Part shown: piece by piece, positions 15,401 through 24,451 of the stretch
How positions within the stretch are numbered: position 1 is the stretch's first letter
How the letters are laid out: the number at the start of each line of letters is the position of its first letter
From: JBOGVZ01 sp050692985
GTDB lineage: Bacteria; Actinomycetota; UBA4738; CALAEC01
Direction: 5' to 3'
DNA length: 27,136 nucleotides
Assembly (NCBI GenBank): GCA_050692985.1
Contig: JBOGVZ010000033.1
Location: 1-27,136 of the forward strand
The notes under the pieces: model-generated
Databases searched by the model: none
What the model saw: only the letters and a program-made list of their open reading frames with translations
What the model was told of the DNA's origin: nothing
Made by a program: the position numbers and the translations under genes

Positions 15401-18400
15401 ACGCCTCCGATCAGACCGACCAGCTCAACACCGAGTACGCCTATGACAACCAGCCCCCCTACCGGTTGACCTCGGTAACCCAGCCGGCCCCGACCGGGAG
15501 CGCCCAGGCTCCCCGGGCCACGGACACCTACCAGTACGACGACAACTGGAACTTCCGGGGTCTCTGGGCCGAGCAGTTCAACAACGCCTCCATGGCCGGC
15601 ATCCCCGCGGGTGAGGGGCTGTGGACCGAGTTCGACCGTAACTGGGGCGACGGCAGCCCCCCGGCCATCACCAGGGTGGACAACTGGACCATGCGATGGA
15701 CCGGCTACCTGGAGATCGACAAGACCGGGGACTACGAGTTCCGGGTCTACTCGAACGACGGCGCCTCGCTGACCGTGGGCACAACCACGCTGACCGAGTG
15801 CATCGGCTCGGACAACGCCTACGACGACTACAACTGCGGGACCTCCAAGGACGCCAAGAGGAAGCTGTGGCCGGGCAAGCGACCCATCACCATCGAGTTC
15901 CAAGACCGGACCGGGCCGGCCCGCCTCACCGTCAAGTGGGACCAGGGCAACGGGAACTGGCAGGTTCTTCCGGCGACCGTCCTCTCTCCGAACCTCGGCT
16001 TGGTCACCAAGCAGGTCGGTCCCGTGGCCTCCACCACCTTCGGCTATCCGAACGATGACGCCATGGCCCGCCGCCTGCCGGCCTCGGAGACCGTGGCGGA
16101 CCTCACCGGGCAAGCGCCCAACCGCAAGACCACGTACGCCTACGACGGATACGGGAGAGTCGTCTCCACCATTGATCCCCTGGGCAAGCCGTCCACGAAC
16201 ACCTACACGGGGGCGTGTCTGACCAAGACGGTTGACCGTACCGGGGCCGAGGTCCGCTACGAGTGCAACGCGGCCGGGGACGTCACCAAGGTGACCACGG
16301 TTATCCGTGCCGTGGCGCCGGAGCCCAGCCAGCCGGAACAGCCCGCTCAGCCCTACCAGGAGCGGGTCACCTCCACCACGTACGACGCGATGGGCCGGGT
16401 GGACACGGTCTCCGAGGGCACCGCCACCTCCCTGGAGGTCGTGTCCGACACCGACTACGACCTGGCCGGACGGGTGAAGACCGTTAAGGACAAGCGGGGG
16501 AACACCACCACGAACGTCTACGACGCCCAGGGCCGGCTGTGGAAGGAGATCCTCCCCGACCCCGACGGCCCGGGCGACGCCGCGTCCCCGGTCACCGAGC
16601 ACCTCTACGACGACGTGGGCAACGAGACCCGGCGCATCGACCCCCGGGGATTCGAGTGGCGCACCGAGCACGACGCGCTCAACCGGGTGGTCAAGACCCT
16701 CGATCCGCTGTGCGTGATCAACGGGGAGAGCCATTCTTCGTGCTCCAAGAGCTCCACCGCGTACTCGCTGTCGGCCCGGACCGTGACGGTCACCGACCCT
16801 TCCGGGGTGGTCACGGTGACCACGTTCGACGTCCTGGGCCGGAAGGTATCCGAGAAGGTGGCGACCCTCCCGGCCACCACCTTCGAGTACGACGTCGTCG
16901 GCAACCTGATCAAGCAGACCGATCCGGCCGGCGTGTGGGTCCAGAAGACCTACAACGGGTTCGGGGAGGCCCTCACCGAGGTCACCCCCCTCACGGCCAC
17001 GTCCCCTCCGGCCACAGCCACAGCCACGTACCACTACGACGATGGCGGGCGGATGGACTGGGTGGATGGGCCCCGCACCGACGCGGTCGACAAGACCACC
17101 TACGGGTACGACGCCGAGGGCCGGATCACCTCGGCCACCCTGCCCTTGGCCCAGAACGCCACAACCACCTACCGGTACTCGGACGCCGGGGAGCGGGTCC
17201 GGGTCATCGACGGCAACGGGAGGGTCCGCTCGTGGACCTACGACGCCCGGGGCAGGGAGGAGACCGCCTCGGACGCCCGGGGGACCACCACCCACGTCTA
17301 CGACGACCTATCCCGGCTGATCGAGACCCGTCTGCCCACCGGGGTGACCCAGAAGTTCGACTACGACAACCTGGGCCGGCGGACCCGCCGGTACGGGATC
17401 AAGTCCTCCCAGACCGTGGACGACGAGCGGTTCTCCTACGATGTGGCCGGGAACATAACCGGGGCCGAGAAGGCCGGGGGGGGTGACCCGGTGGTGATGG
17501 CCTACGACCAGGCCGGGCGGTTGAGCACCACCACCGCCACGATCACCTTCACCGAGGAGGTTTCCCAGACGACCTATACGTACACCAAGGACCGCATCAC
17601 CCAGCGAACCGACGCGGCCGGGACCACCACGTTCAACTACAACACAAAGGGCCAACTGACCGACCTCACCGATCCCTTCGGCGGGAGATCGGACTACGAG
17701 TACTACGCCGACGGCCGCCCCAAGTCCCGGACCACCGGGGACCTGGTCCTCACCCGCACGTACAACGCCGCCGGGCGCATCCAGGCCCAGGTGGCAACCG
17801 CGGGGACCGAGCTCATCGACAACATCGAGGTCCCCATCGAGGTGGCCTACTTCAGCCTTTCCTATGACCCGGCCGGCAACGTGACCGCTAAGACGGCCCG
17901 GGTGGAGGGGTGGCCCGCCTCCGAGCGGGGCACCTGGGGCTACGGGTACGATGGCGCCGACCGGATGAGCTCGGCCACCGACCCGGGAGGGACCACCACC
18001 ACCTACGGCTACGACGGGGCGGGGAACCGGACCTCGGTGAAGGTGGGCGCAGCCGCGGCCGTCACCACCACCTACGACTCCGCCGGCAACCCCACCTCGG
18101 CCACCGACGGCACCACCTACACCACCGACCCAGGCCGGGTCGCTGACCAAGGTGACGAAGGGCTCGTCGGTCACCACCTACGCCTACGACACCTGGGGCC
18201 GGCTGACGGCTGCCGAGACGCCCTCGGGCACGGTGACCTACGCCCACGACGGCCTGGACAGGACCGTCACCCGCACCAAGGGCTTCACCACCACGTCCTT
18301 CGCGTACTCGGGCACCGGTGAAGAGGTGGCCAAGCGGACCACCCGGACCGACCCCCAGGTGGCCTTCCGGGCCTCCTCCGGGGCCACCAAGGCCCCCTGC

Positions 18401-20062
18401 GCCGACACCTCGTGCCTGGGGGCGGGGCTCCAGATCCCCAAGCCCGCCGGCCTCCAGGCCGGCGACATGCTGGTGGCCTTCGTGGGCGGGGAGGTCACCG
18501 CCGGGGGCGCCCCTTCCGGATGGAGCCCCGTCCGCACCGACGAGGGCCCCGGGTGGCACCAGCAGGCCTTCTCCAAGGTGGTCACCGATCCGGCCTCCGA
18601 GCCCTCCTCGTACACGTTCTCCTTCGCCGACGCCGAGGAGGCCCAGGGGGTCATCGTAGCCTACGCCTCCGCCAAGACCTCCTCTCCGGTGCACGCCTCC
18701 TCCGGGAAGTGGGAGGTGCTGTCGGCCTCCATGACCGCCCCCTCGGCCTCCTCCGTGGCCCGGGGGATGATGGTGTTCGCCGGGGGCATCCGGGCCTCGG
18801 GCACGGTCACCGCTCCCTCCGGCATGACCACCCGCAAGAGCCAGTCGGGGGCCGCCACCCGCCTGGTGGTGGCCGACGCCCCGGCCCCCACGGGGTCACC
18901 CGGGGACCAGACCGCCACCTCCTCCGTCCAGGGCCCGGGCGCGGGCCAGCTGGTGGTGGTGGCCCCCGTGCCCGCCGGCCAGGGCGCCCCGGACGAGGTC
19001 ACCACCTACGCCCAGGGCCCCTCGGGGCCCCTGGGGGAGAAGACCGGGTCCGGGGTCCGGTACTACCTGCGGGACCTCCACGGGGACGTGGTGGGCATGT
19101 CCACCGCCCAGGGGACGCCATCCGGGCAGGTGGCCTTCGGGCCGTGGGGGGAGCCCCGGTCCACTGCCTCCGGGGCCAGCCGCCTGGGGTTCCAGGGCCA
19201 GCTCACCGACCCCGACACCGGCCAGGTGGACATGACCACCCGGCTGTACCAGCCCTCCCTGGGCCGGTTCCTGACCCGGGACGTGCTGTTCGGGGAGCCC
19301 ACCGATCCGCTGACCCTCAACCAGTTCGCCTACACCTCGGGGTCCCCCCTGACCTACGCCGACCCGCTGGGCATGGGCCAGACCGACGCCAACGGCCGGG
19401 TCCATCAGGAAACCCGGAACAAGAAGAACAATCCCCCTCCACCCCCGCCGCCTCCTTGTTGCGGCCAGAACCCGACGGGGGATGGCTGGACGTCCGGCTG
19501 GGCCTTCAGCCCTCCGGAGCCGACCTTTGAGATTTCTATCGTCAGCCAGCGCCTGTGGAAGACGGACGTTCAGTTCGCGACACCGAGTTTTCTTCCGAGT
19601 GTGGACGAGGAGGACCGACACGGCGCAATCTCAGAGATCTTCACCCGATTTCTCGCATTGCTCGGTTGTCTGGCGGGCGCGAAGAACTGCTTGGGTGCAG
19701 GGGGTTCCGTGTCAGCACAGGCGTTTGCCCAAGTTAGCGAGCTCTCTAACGGTCGGTATGCCGTTTCGGTGCAGGTCTCCGTTAACACGACGAATCTGGT
19801 CCGTGGTCAGGAACTGGCGCGCCCGCGGGTGACCGCCAACCTAAGCAACGGCGACGGGGCTGCGGTTCCGCTGGCCGACTGGCACGGCCGCGATCATGGC
19901 CGGATGCCTCTCGAGCACATCAAGAGGTCTGATCTGCCGCATGCAACTGAGGTCGTGGAGCACGTTGCCGTATTCTCCGTGATGCCGAAGAGCATCACCG
20001 TGCAGGTCCCAGTCTTGGCCGTGCCGCCTTTCAGTGCCTATCTGACGCTCACACCTCCATGA
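12469..20062 (+). CDS. Giant secreted WapA/RHS-repeat protein, with one internal frameshift
   Basis: About 2530 aa if the frameshift near 18133 is repaired. The start is ATG 12469 (AAGGGG upstream). A basic His/Arg-rich n-region, hydrophobic 27-43 and AGA-48 cleavage site form a signal peptide. Domain order: Pro-rich spacer; beta region; DNRLRE/CBM96-like domain (~325-488); fibronectin-like domain (~491-608); RHS N-terminal part and YD repeats (to ~1020); a PA14 domain (~1026-1181, with MRWTGYLEIDKTGDYEF and WKV-type strands); more YDxxGR repeats (to ~1960); a ~210-residue beta-sandwich insertion (~1962-2177); the RHS core end with RYYLRDLHGDVVG and RLYQPSLGRFLTRD; then a Pro8 linker and unique tip. 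This is the layout of Gram-positive WapA-like contact-toxin carriers, where YD repeats form a cocoon around a C-terminal effector. As sequenced, the first frame ends at 18321 (1950 aa) and would lack the core end and tip. The next gene overlaps the stop as ATGA. Confidence 0.88.
18090..19374 (+). repeat. RHS core segment, copy A (within the main gene)
   Basis: This segment recurs at 20914-22198 in the same orientation with a constant offset of 2824 nt at both ends. It covers the last YD repeats, the inserted beta-sandwich and the RHS core end through LNQFAYTSGSPLT. Several stretches of over 50 nt are identical between copies (for example around 18413-18467 and 19281-19337). Confidence 0.9.
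18127..18154 (+). other. Frameshift site in the RHS gene
   Basis: Copy A reads GACCCAGGCCGGGTCG where copy B (20951 region) reads GACCCCACCGGGTCC, one base shorter. Removing one G at about 18133 restores TDPAGSLTKVTKG and continues the RHS frame to 20062. Without it the ribosome runs into unrelated sequence and stops at 18321. It could be a true mutation, an assembly error or, less likely, programmed +1 slippage after a proline codon. Confidence 0.85.
19375..20062 (+). other. Variable C-terminal tip of the RHS protein (putative effector domain)
   Basis: After the core ending DPLG the sequence changes character: a short polar linker, eight prolines followed by Cys-Cys, then about 200 residues in clearly lower-GC DNA than the core. 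The tip contains LLGCLAGAKNCLGAGG, an alternating strand-like stretch (GRYAVSVQVSVNTTNL) and WHGRDHGRMPLEHIK. I recognise no nuclease, deaminase, ADP-ribosyltransferase or pore-forming signature. In RHS proteins this position is where swapped toxin domains sit, so effector function is inferred from position only. Confidence 0.6.
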
Positions 20063-20871
20063 CACAACAGCGAAATCGGCGGGCGAAGAGGAATCTGTAC
20101 CTGGCCGTAGTCCTGCTCTCTTTGGTGGGGGCCTCCTGCGGAGGCCTTGTCTCGAGAAACGGAAGCGATGGCTCCTCGGCCAGTCGCCGCGGCGACAAAG
20201 TTGCCGGGAGCTGGCACCTGGTGTTAGAGGAGTGCGCTGTCAGATCGGCGGATGACGATAGCCCACGCGTAGTGATTCTTGAACGCCTCGAGGCACCTCG
20301 GGAGTTCGAGAGACTCGGATTTGTCCCGGATGAACTTGGACCCTCTGCGGAGACACTGTTCATAGGGGAGGATATGACAGAACTGTCGTGGGATGCGGGG
20401 CCGCCACATCCGCATGGATGGTACGAATCCGTAGAGATCCCTGCCGATCCCCTCCCCGAGACGATCGAGTCCCGAATCCGGGATCTCCTCTTTCTCGCAT
20501 CCCAACCAGTCGTCCTCTCGGGCGAACTTGACGGGCTCCATGGGCTTGACGTGGAAACTCCTCTTGGAAAGGTGTCGGTTGAGCGGGTTGAGAGAAGCGA
20601 AGGAGGGCTCGCCGTTCTGGTCGGGCTTCCCCGTCTGGAGGTGGAGGGTGCCGAACTGCTGTCGATTCAGAGCGGGGTACTCAGGACACCAACGAAGGTC
20701 TACGAGTCGACCGTCAACAGCCCCGCACAGACACCCGATCGCTTGTTCCAAGGCCTATTCTTCGAGGGAGCGGCCCTGGCCGAGGGTGACGTAGAGTTGG
20801 AACTCGACAAATGGCAGTTTTGGCTTCCGGGCTCTCTTCACGCCAAGATCTCGATGGCCGACTGCACCTGA
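20059..20871 (+). CDS. Lipoprotein-like protein coupled to the RHS tip (possible immunity or accessory protein)
   Basis: The 270-residue product has a basic n-region (RNRRAKR), a hydrophobic stretch (13-25) and Cys27 in LVGASCGG, which resembles a lipobox although the -3 residue is Gly. The mature part is acidic, with SWHLVLEECAVRS and several strand-like segments (KVSVERVE, LAVLVGLPRLEVEG). No family is recognised. Its ATG overlaps the RHS stop as ATGA, so it is translated with the tip. GC is low for the window (35 of 60 in 20341-20400), matching the tip rather than the core. Position, coupling and shared composition are what is expected of a tip-specific immunity protein, with export to the cell surface where a tip would arrive. 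An alternative is an accessory surface lipoprotein of the RHS carrier. The start is fixed by the overlap; no better upstream start exists. Confidence 0.78.
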   Translation: MTQQRNRRAKRNLYLAVVLLSLVGASCGGLVSRNGSDGSSASRRGDKVAGSWHLVLEECAVRSADDDSPRVVILERLEAPREFERLGFVPDELGPSAETLFIGEDMTELSWDAGPPHPHGWYESVEIPADPLPETIESRIRDLLFLASQPVVLSGELDGLHGLDVETPLGKVSVERVERSEGGLAVLVGLPRLEVEGAELLSIQSGVLRTPTKVYESTVNSPAQTPDRLFQGLFFEGAALAEGDVELELDKWQFWLPGSLHAKISMADCT

Positions 20872-20908
20872 CTTCGCTCTTGTCCTGCCTCGATCAAACA
20901 CGCGAGCG

Positions 20909-22275
20909 TTGGGGAACACCTCGGCCACCGACGGGACCACCTACACCACCGACCCCACCGGGTCCCTCACCAAGGTGACCAAGGGCGCCTCGGTCACCAC
21001 CTACGGCTACGACACCTGGGGGCGGATGGCCACCGCCACCACCCCCTCGGGTGTGGTGACCTACTCCTACGACGCCCTGGACCGCACCATCACCCGCACC
21101 AAGGGCTTCACCACCACCTCCTATGCCTACTCGGGCACCGGGGAGGAGGTGGCCCGCCGCACGGTGCGCACCGATCCCCAGGTGACCTTCCGGTCCTCCT
21201 CGGGGAACGTCAAGGCCCCCTGCGCCTCCCCCTCGTGCCTGGGGGCGGGGCTCCAGATCCCCAAGCCCGCCGGCCTCCAGGCCGGCGACGTGCTGGTGGC
21301 CTTCGTGGGCGGGGAGGTCACCGCCGGGGGCGCCCCTTCCGGATGGAGCCCCGTCCGCACCGACGAGGGCCCGGGGTGGCACCAGCGGGCCTTCTCCAAG
21401 GTGGTCACCGATCCGGCCTCCGAGCCCTCCTCGTACACGTTCTCCTTCGCCGACGCCGAGGAGGCCCAGGGGGTCATCATGGCCTACGCCTCGGCCAAGA
21501 CCTCCGGGCCCGTCCATTCCTCCTCCGGGAGGTGGGAGGCGCTGTCGGCCTCCCTGACCGCCCCCTCCGCTTCGTCCGCGTCCAGGGGGATGATGCTCTT
21601 CGCCGGGGGCATCCGGGCCTCAGGCACCCTCACCGCCCCTGCGGGGATGACCACCCGCAGGTCCCAGTCCGGGGCCTCCACCCGCCTGGTGGTGGCCGAC
21701 GCCCCCGCCCCGGCCGGGTCCACCGGGGACCAGACCGCCCTCTCCTCGGCCCAGGGTCCCGGAGCGGGCCAGCTGGTGGTGGTGGCCCCCGTGCCCGCGG
21801 GCGGCACCCCTCCCGAGGAAGTCACCACCTATGCGCAGGGGCCGTCGGGGCCCCTGGGGGAGAAGACCGGGTCACAGGTCCGGTACTACCTGCGGGACCT
21901 CCACGGGGACGTGGTGGGCATGGCCACGGCCACCGGAACCCCCTCCGGGCAGGTGGCCTACGGCCCGTGGGGAGAGGCCCGGTCCTCCGCCGCCGGCGCC
22001 AGCCGCCTGGGGTTCCAGGGCCAGCTCACCGACCCCGACACCGGCCAGGTGGACATGACCACCCGGCTGTACCAGCCCGCCCTGGGCCGGTTCCTGACCC
22101 GGGACGTGCTGTTCGGGGAGCCCACCGATCCGCTGACCCTCAACCAGTTCGCCTACACCTCCGGGTCGCCGCTCACGTTCAGCGATCCCTCCGGGCATGG
22201 TCCAGACGGCTGGGGGTGGGACGAACGGCTGCGTGAGCTCGTGCACCAGGTCGGGAGGGAAGAAGGACCCCCCAC
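20909..22275 (+). pseudogene. Orphan RHS C-terminal module (core end plus truncated second tip)
   Basis: An open frame without a convincing start (only TTG at 20909, no ribosome binding site) begins abruptly at GNTSATDGTTYT, exactly matching the interior of the RHS protein. It continues through the beta-sandwich insertion and the RHS core end (YYLRDLHGDVVGM, RLYQPALGRFLTRD) to SDPSGHG. A different tip then begins (DGWGWDERLRELVHQVG), but only about 25 residues remain before the frame runs into istB sequence. It lacks a signal peptide and N-terminal domains and cannot work alone. This is the typical form of a displaced rhs-CT cassette, here cut off by an insertion sequence; no gene for its partner protein remains. 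Confidence 0.8.
20914..22198 (+). repeat. RHS core segment, copy B (orphan module)
   Basis: Direct repeat of 18090-19374. It lacks the extra base of copy A, so the reading frame is open throughout. Differences are mostly silent or conservative, with divergence rising in the middle of the beta-sandwich. Sequence identity falls away just after the conserved DPxG of both copies, which is the usual exchange point for RHS tips. Confidence 0.9.
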
Positions 22276-22977
22276 GATGCGGCCCAGCGCGACAAGCCCT
22301 CCTACACGGCGTTCCTCGAGGAGCTGCTCGCGGTGGAGGTGGAGGCCACCGAGCGGCGGAGGCTCGCCGGGCGGCTCCGGTTCGCCCACTTCCCGGCGGA
22401 GAAGCGCCTGGAGGAGTTCGACTTCGACGCCCAGCCCGGGCTGGACCGGCGCCTGGTGGAGGAGCTGGCCACCCTGCGGTTCGTCGAGGAACGGGCCAAC
22501 CTGCTGCTGGTCGGACCTCCGGGTGTGGGCAAGACCCACATCGCCCTGGCCCTCGGGTACCGCGCGGTGGAGGCCGGCTACCGCGTCTACTACTCCACCG
22601 CGGCGGACCTCGTGGCCCGGTGCCACCGGGCGGCGATCGAGGGGCGGTGGGCGACCACCATGCGCTTCTTCGCCGGGCCTCAGCTGATCATCTGCGACGA
22701 GCTGGGGTACCTGCCGCTCCCGGCGGAGGGGGCCTCGGCGATCTTCCAGGTGGTCTCCCGCAGGGCCGAGTCGGCTTCGATCATCGTGACGACCAACCGT
22801 AACATCGCCTCGTGGGGAGAGATCTTCTCCGACTCCATGAGGGCGGCGGCGATCCTCGACCGGTTCCTCTACCGGGCCACCGTGCTTGCGATCGACGGGG
22901 ACTCCTACCGGATGCGGGCCCACCGGGAGCGCCTCGAGGCGCTGAGAGAGGGGGTGAGGCCGACGCTCAACCGCTAG
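22276..22977 (+). pseudogene. istB: 5'-truncated IS21-family helper ATPase IstB
   Basis: The translated frame matches actinobacterial IstB proteins from about DAAQRDKPSYTAFLEELL onward. Walker A is GPPGVGKT and Walker B LIICDELGYLPLP, followed by TTNRNIASWGE and ILDRFLYRATVLAIDGDSY. The normal N-terminal ~30 residues and start codon are absent; the frame upstream reads into the RHS remnant and meets a stop at 22234. An internal GTG at 22333 could start a 214-residue product lacking part of the N-terminal domain that contacts the IstA transposase. No istA lies upstream. IstB normally assembles on DNA and directs target choice; here it can act only in trans, if at all. Confidence 0.85.
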
Positions 22978-23004
22978 GCTGGACCCCGAGAGGGCTCATC
23001 CGGG

Positions 23005-23046
23005 TGGGGAATTTCGGTGAGCGGAACTGGGGAATTTCGGTGAGCG
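23005..23046 (+). repeat. IS21 right-end transposase-binding repeats
   Basis: The sequence tggggaatttcggtgagcg occurs at 23005-23023 and again at 23028-23046, a 23-nt period that places both on about the same helix face. Multiple short terminal repeats of this kind are typical of IS21 ends. Confidence 0.8.
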
Positions 23047-23057
23047 CCGTCACCGTT

Positions 23058-23171
23058 CGAGGCCCGGGCGGCCGGCTCGGAGGCGAAGGCCTTGGCGGTG
23101 GCGGCGGCTACCGGGGCCTCGGGGTCGGCGCCCTCCAGCGCGGCGGCGGCCCACATGGACAGGGACCGGGC
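23058..23171 (-). pseudogene. Acyl-CoA dehydrogenase gene fragment
   Basis: On the minus strand the frame reads ARSLSMWAAAALEGADPE and continues APVAAATAKAFASEPAARA, the helix pair seen in the C-terminal domain of acyl-CoA dehydrogenases just before the flavin-contacting HGG segment. The match ends where the IS21 terminus begins (about 23055), and upstream it fades by 23172. Only ~37 residues remain. I read it as the debris of a gene hit by the insertion sequence, with the rest deleted. The identification rests on memory of family sequences. Confidence 0.55.
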
Positions 23172-23265
23172 GTTCCGTCTCAGGGTCGACCGTATCCCTT
23201 TATCTGAGGGATGAGTGAGCCGCCCCGCCGGTTCGTCAGCATGAGCCTCAGGGGTCGTCTCTCGG

Positions 23266-24408
23266 GTGTCCGAAGAAGACGCTCATCGGCCGGTGAGGGA
23301 CAATCGAATCGTGGAGTTGAAACACCGGTTGGTGGAGCGGATCGGGCGGGAGGGGCCGATCACGTTCGCCGAGTTCATGGAGGCGGCCCTGTACGACCCC
23401 GAGGAGGGCTTCTACGCCAGGCCGCCCGTCGGGGAAGACGGGCACTTCGTGACCAGCCCCCACGTGTCCGCCGGGTTCGCCGCCCTGCTGGCCCGGCAGC
23501 TCGGGCAGGTGTGGGACCTGCTGGGCCGGCCCCGGACGTTCACCGTGGTGGAGGCCGGGGCCGGCGACGGCACGCTGGCCCGCCAGCTCCTGGAGCACGT
23601 GGACTCGGTCCCGGACCTGCGACCGGCGGTGCGGTACGTGGCCGTGGAGCGCTCCCCGGGGGCCAGGGCGGCGCTGTCGGACCTGGGCGTGGACGTGCGA
23701 GCGGCCGTGACCGAGACGGGCCCCGTGACCGGCTGCCTGCTGGCGAACGAGGTGCTCGACAACCTGCCGTTCCACCGGCTGCGGGAGCGGGACGGGGCCG
23801 TGGTGGAGGTCATGGTGGGCGCCCGGGACGGCCGGCTGGTGGAGGTGGAGGCCGAGCCCACCCCGGCCGCGGCGGAGGCGCTGGCCGGGAACCGCCTGCG
23901 GCCGAAGGAGGAGCGGCCGGTGTCGCCGGCGGCCATGGGGTTCGTCCGCGACGTGGCCTCGGCGCTCCACCGCGGCTACGCGTTCCTGTTCGACTACGGG
24001 TTCGAGGCCGGCGAGGCCCCGGGGCCCGTGCACGCCTACCGCGACCACCGGGTGCTGGCCGACGTGCTGGAGGAACCGGGCAGCCGCGACGTGACCGCCG
24101 CGGTGGACCTGGCCGCCGTGGCCGCGGAGGCCCGCGAGGCCGGCCTCCAGGCCTGGGGGCCGGTCTCCCAGCGCGAGGCCCTGCTGGGGCTGGGGTTCCG
24201 CACGTGGATGCAGGGCCTGCGCAGCCGCCAGACCGAGGCCCAGGTCAAGCGGTCGTGGCGGGACGCCACCACGCTGTACTCGGAGCGGAACAAGGCTCAG
24301 ATCCTGGTGGACGCCGACAAGCTCGGCGGGCTTCGCCTGCTGGTGCTGGGGACCGAGGGGCTGCCGCCGCCGGCGGCCGCCCTGGGCGACCGCCAGACCG
24401 GGTGCTGA
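23266..24408 (+). CDS. MidA/NDUFAF7-like SAM-dependent methyltransferase (COG1565)
   Basis: The 380-residue product carries the family hallmarks: GPITFAEFMEAALYDPEEGFY (30-50), here split as GPITFAEFME and ALYDPEEGFY; FVTSPHVSAGFAALLARQL (61-79); the SAM-binding EAGAGDGTL (96-104); and ANEVLDNLPFHRL (160-172). Later come FLFDYGF and YRDHR, also typical. The mitochondrial relative NDUFAF7 methylates an arginine of a complex I subunit; the bacterial substrate is not established. The start is uncertain: GTG 23266 gives the longest frame with AGGGG 11 nt upstream, while GTG 23293 or 23311 would begin nearer to where family similarity starts. The upstream 23172-23265 shows no gene. It is 43 nt upstream of pepN on the same strand and may be cotranscribed. 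Codon use returns to the genomic norm after the low-GC and IS-derived stretch. Confidence 0.88.
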   Translation: MSEEDAHRPVRDNRIVELKHRLVERIGREGPITFAEFMEAALYDPEEGFYARPPVGEDGHFVTSPHVSAGFAALLARQLGQVWDLLGRPRTFTVVEAGAGDGTLARQLLEHVDSVPDLRPAVRYVAVERSPGARAALSDLGVDVRAAVTETGPVTGCLLANEVLDNLPFHRLRERDGAVVEVMVGARDGRLVEVEAEPTPAAAEALAGNRLRPKEERPVSPAAMGFVRDVASALHRGYAFLFDYGFEAGEAPGPVHAYRDHRVLADVLEEPGSRDVTAAVDLAAVAAEAREAGLQAWGPVSQREALLGLGFRTWMQGLRSRQTEAQVKRSWRDATTLYSERNKAQILVDADKLGGLRLLVLGTEGLPPPAAALGDRQTGC

Positions 24409-24451
24409 GCGCCGGGAATCCATGTCCTGCCGTAGGGGTAGGATGGCCGCC

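Larger units (their letters stand above)
22270..23052 (+). mobile_element. IS21-family remnant (right half)
   Basis: The remnant consists of truncated istB and a right terminus carrying two copies of a 19-nt repeat, ending ...CCGTCA at about 23052, the CA expected for IS21 ends. The left end and istA are missing, so a deletion has fused the element to the orphan RHS tip at about 22270. Target-site duplications cannot be judged. Confidence 0.75.

Noticed and set aside
12478..17295. 1605-codon open frame on the minus strand opposite the RHS gene
   Set aside because: Its Gly/Val/Arg-rich translation shows no domain, and it mirrors the RHS codons; long antisense frames are expected in GC-rich DNA.
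18127..18154. Programmed frameshifting as the main explanation of the RHS break
   Set aside because: No convincing slippery heptamer or stimulator is seen, and copy B simply lacks the extra base; an indel or sequence error is simpler.
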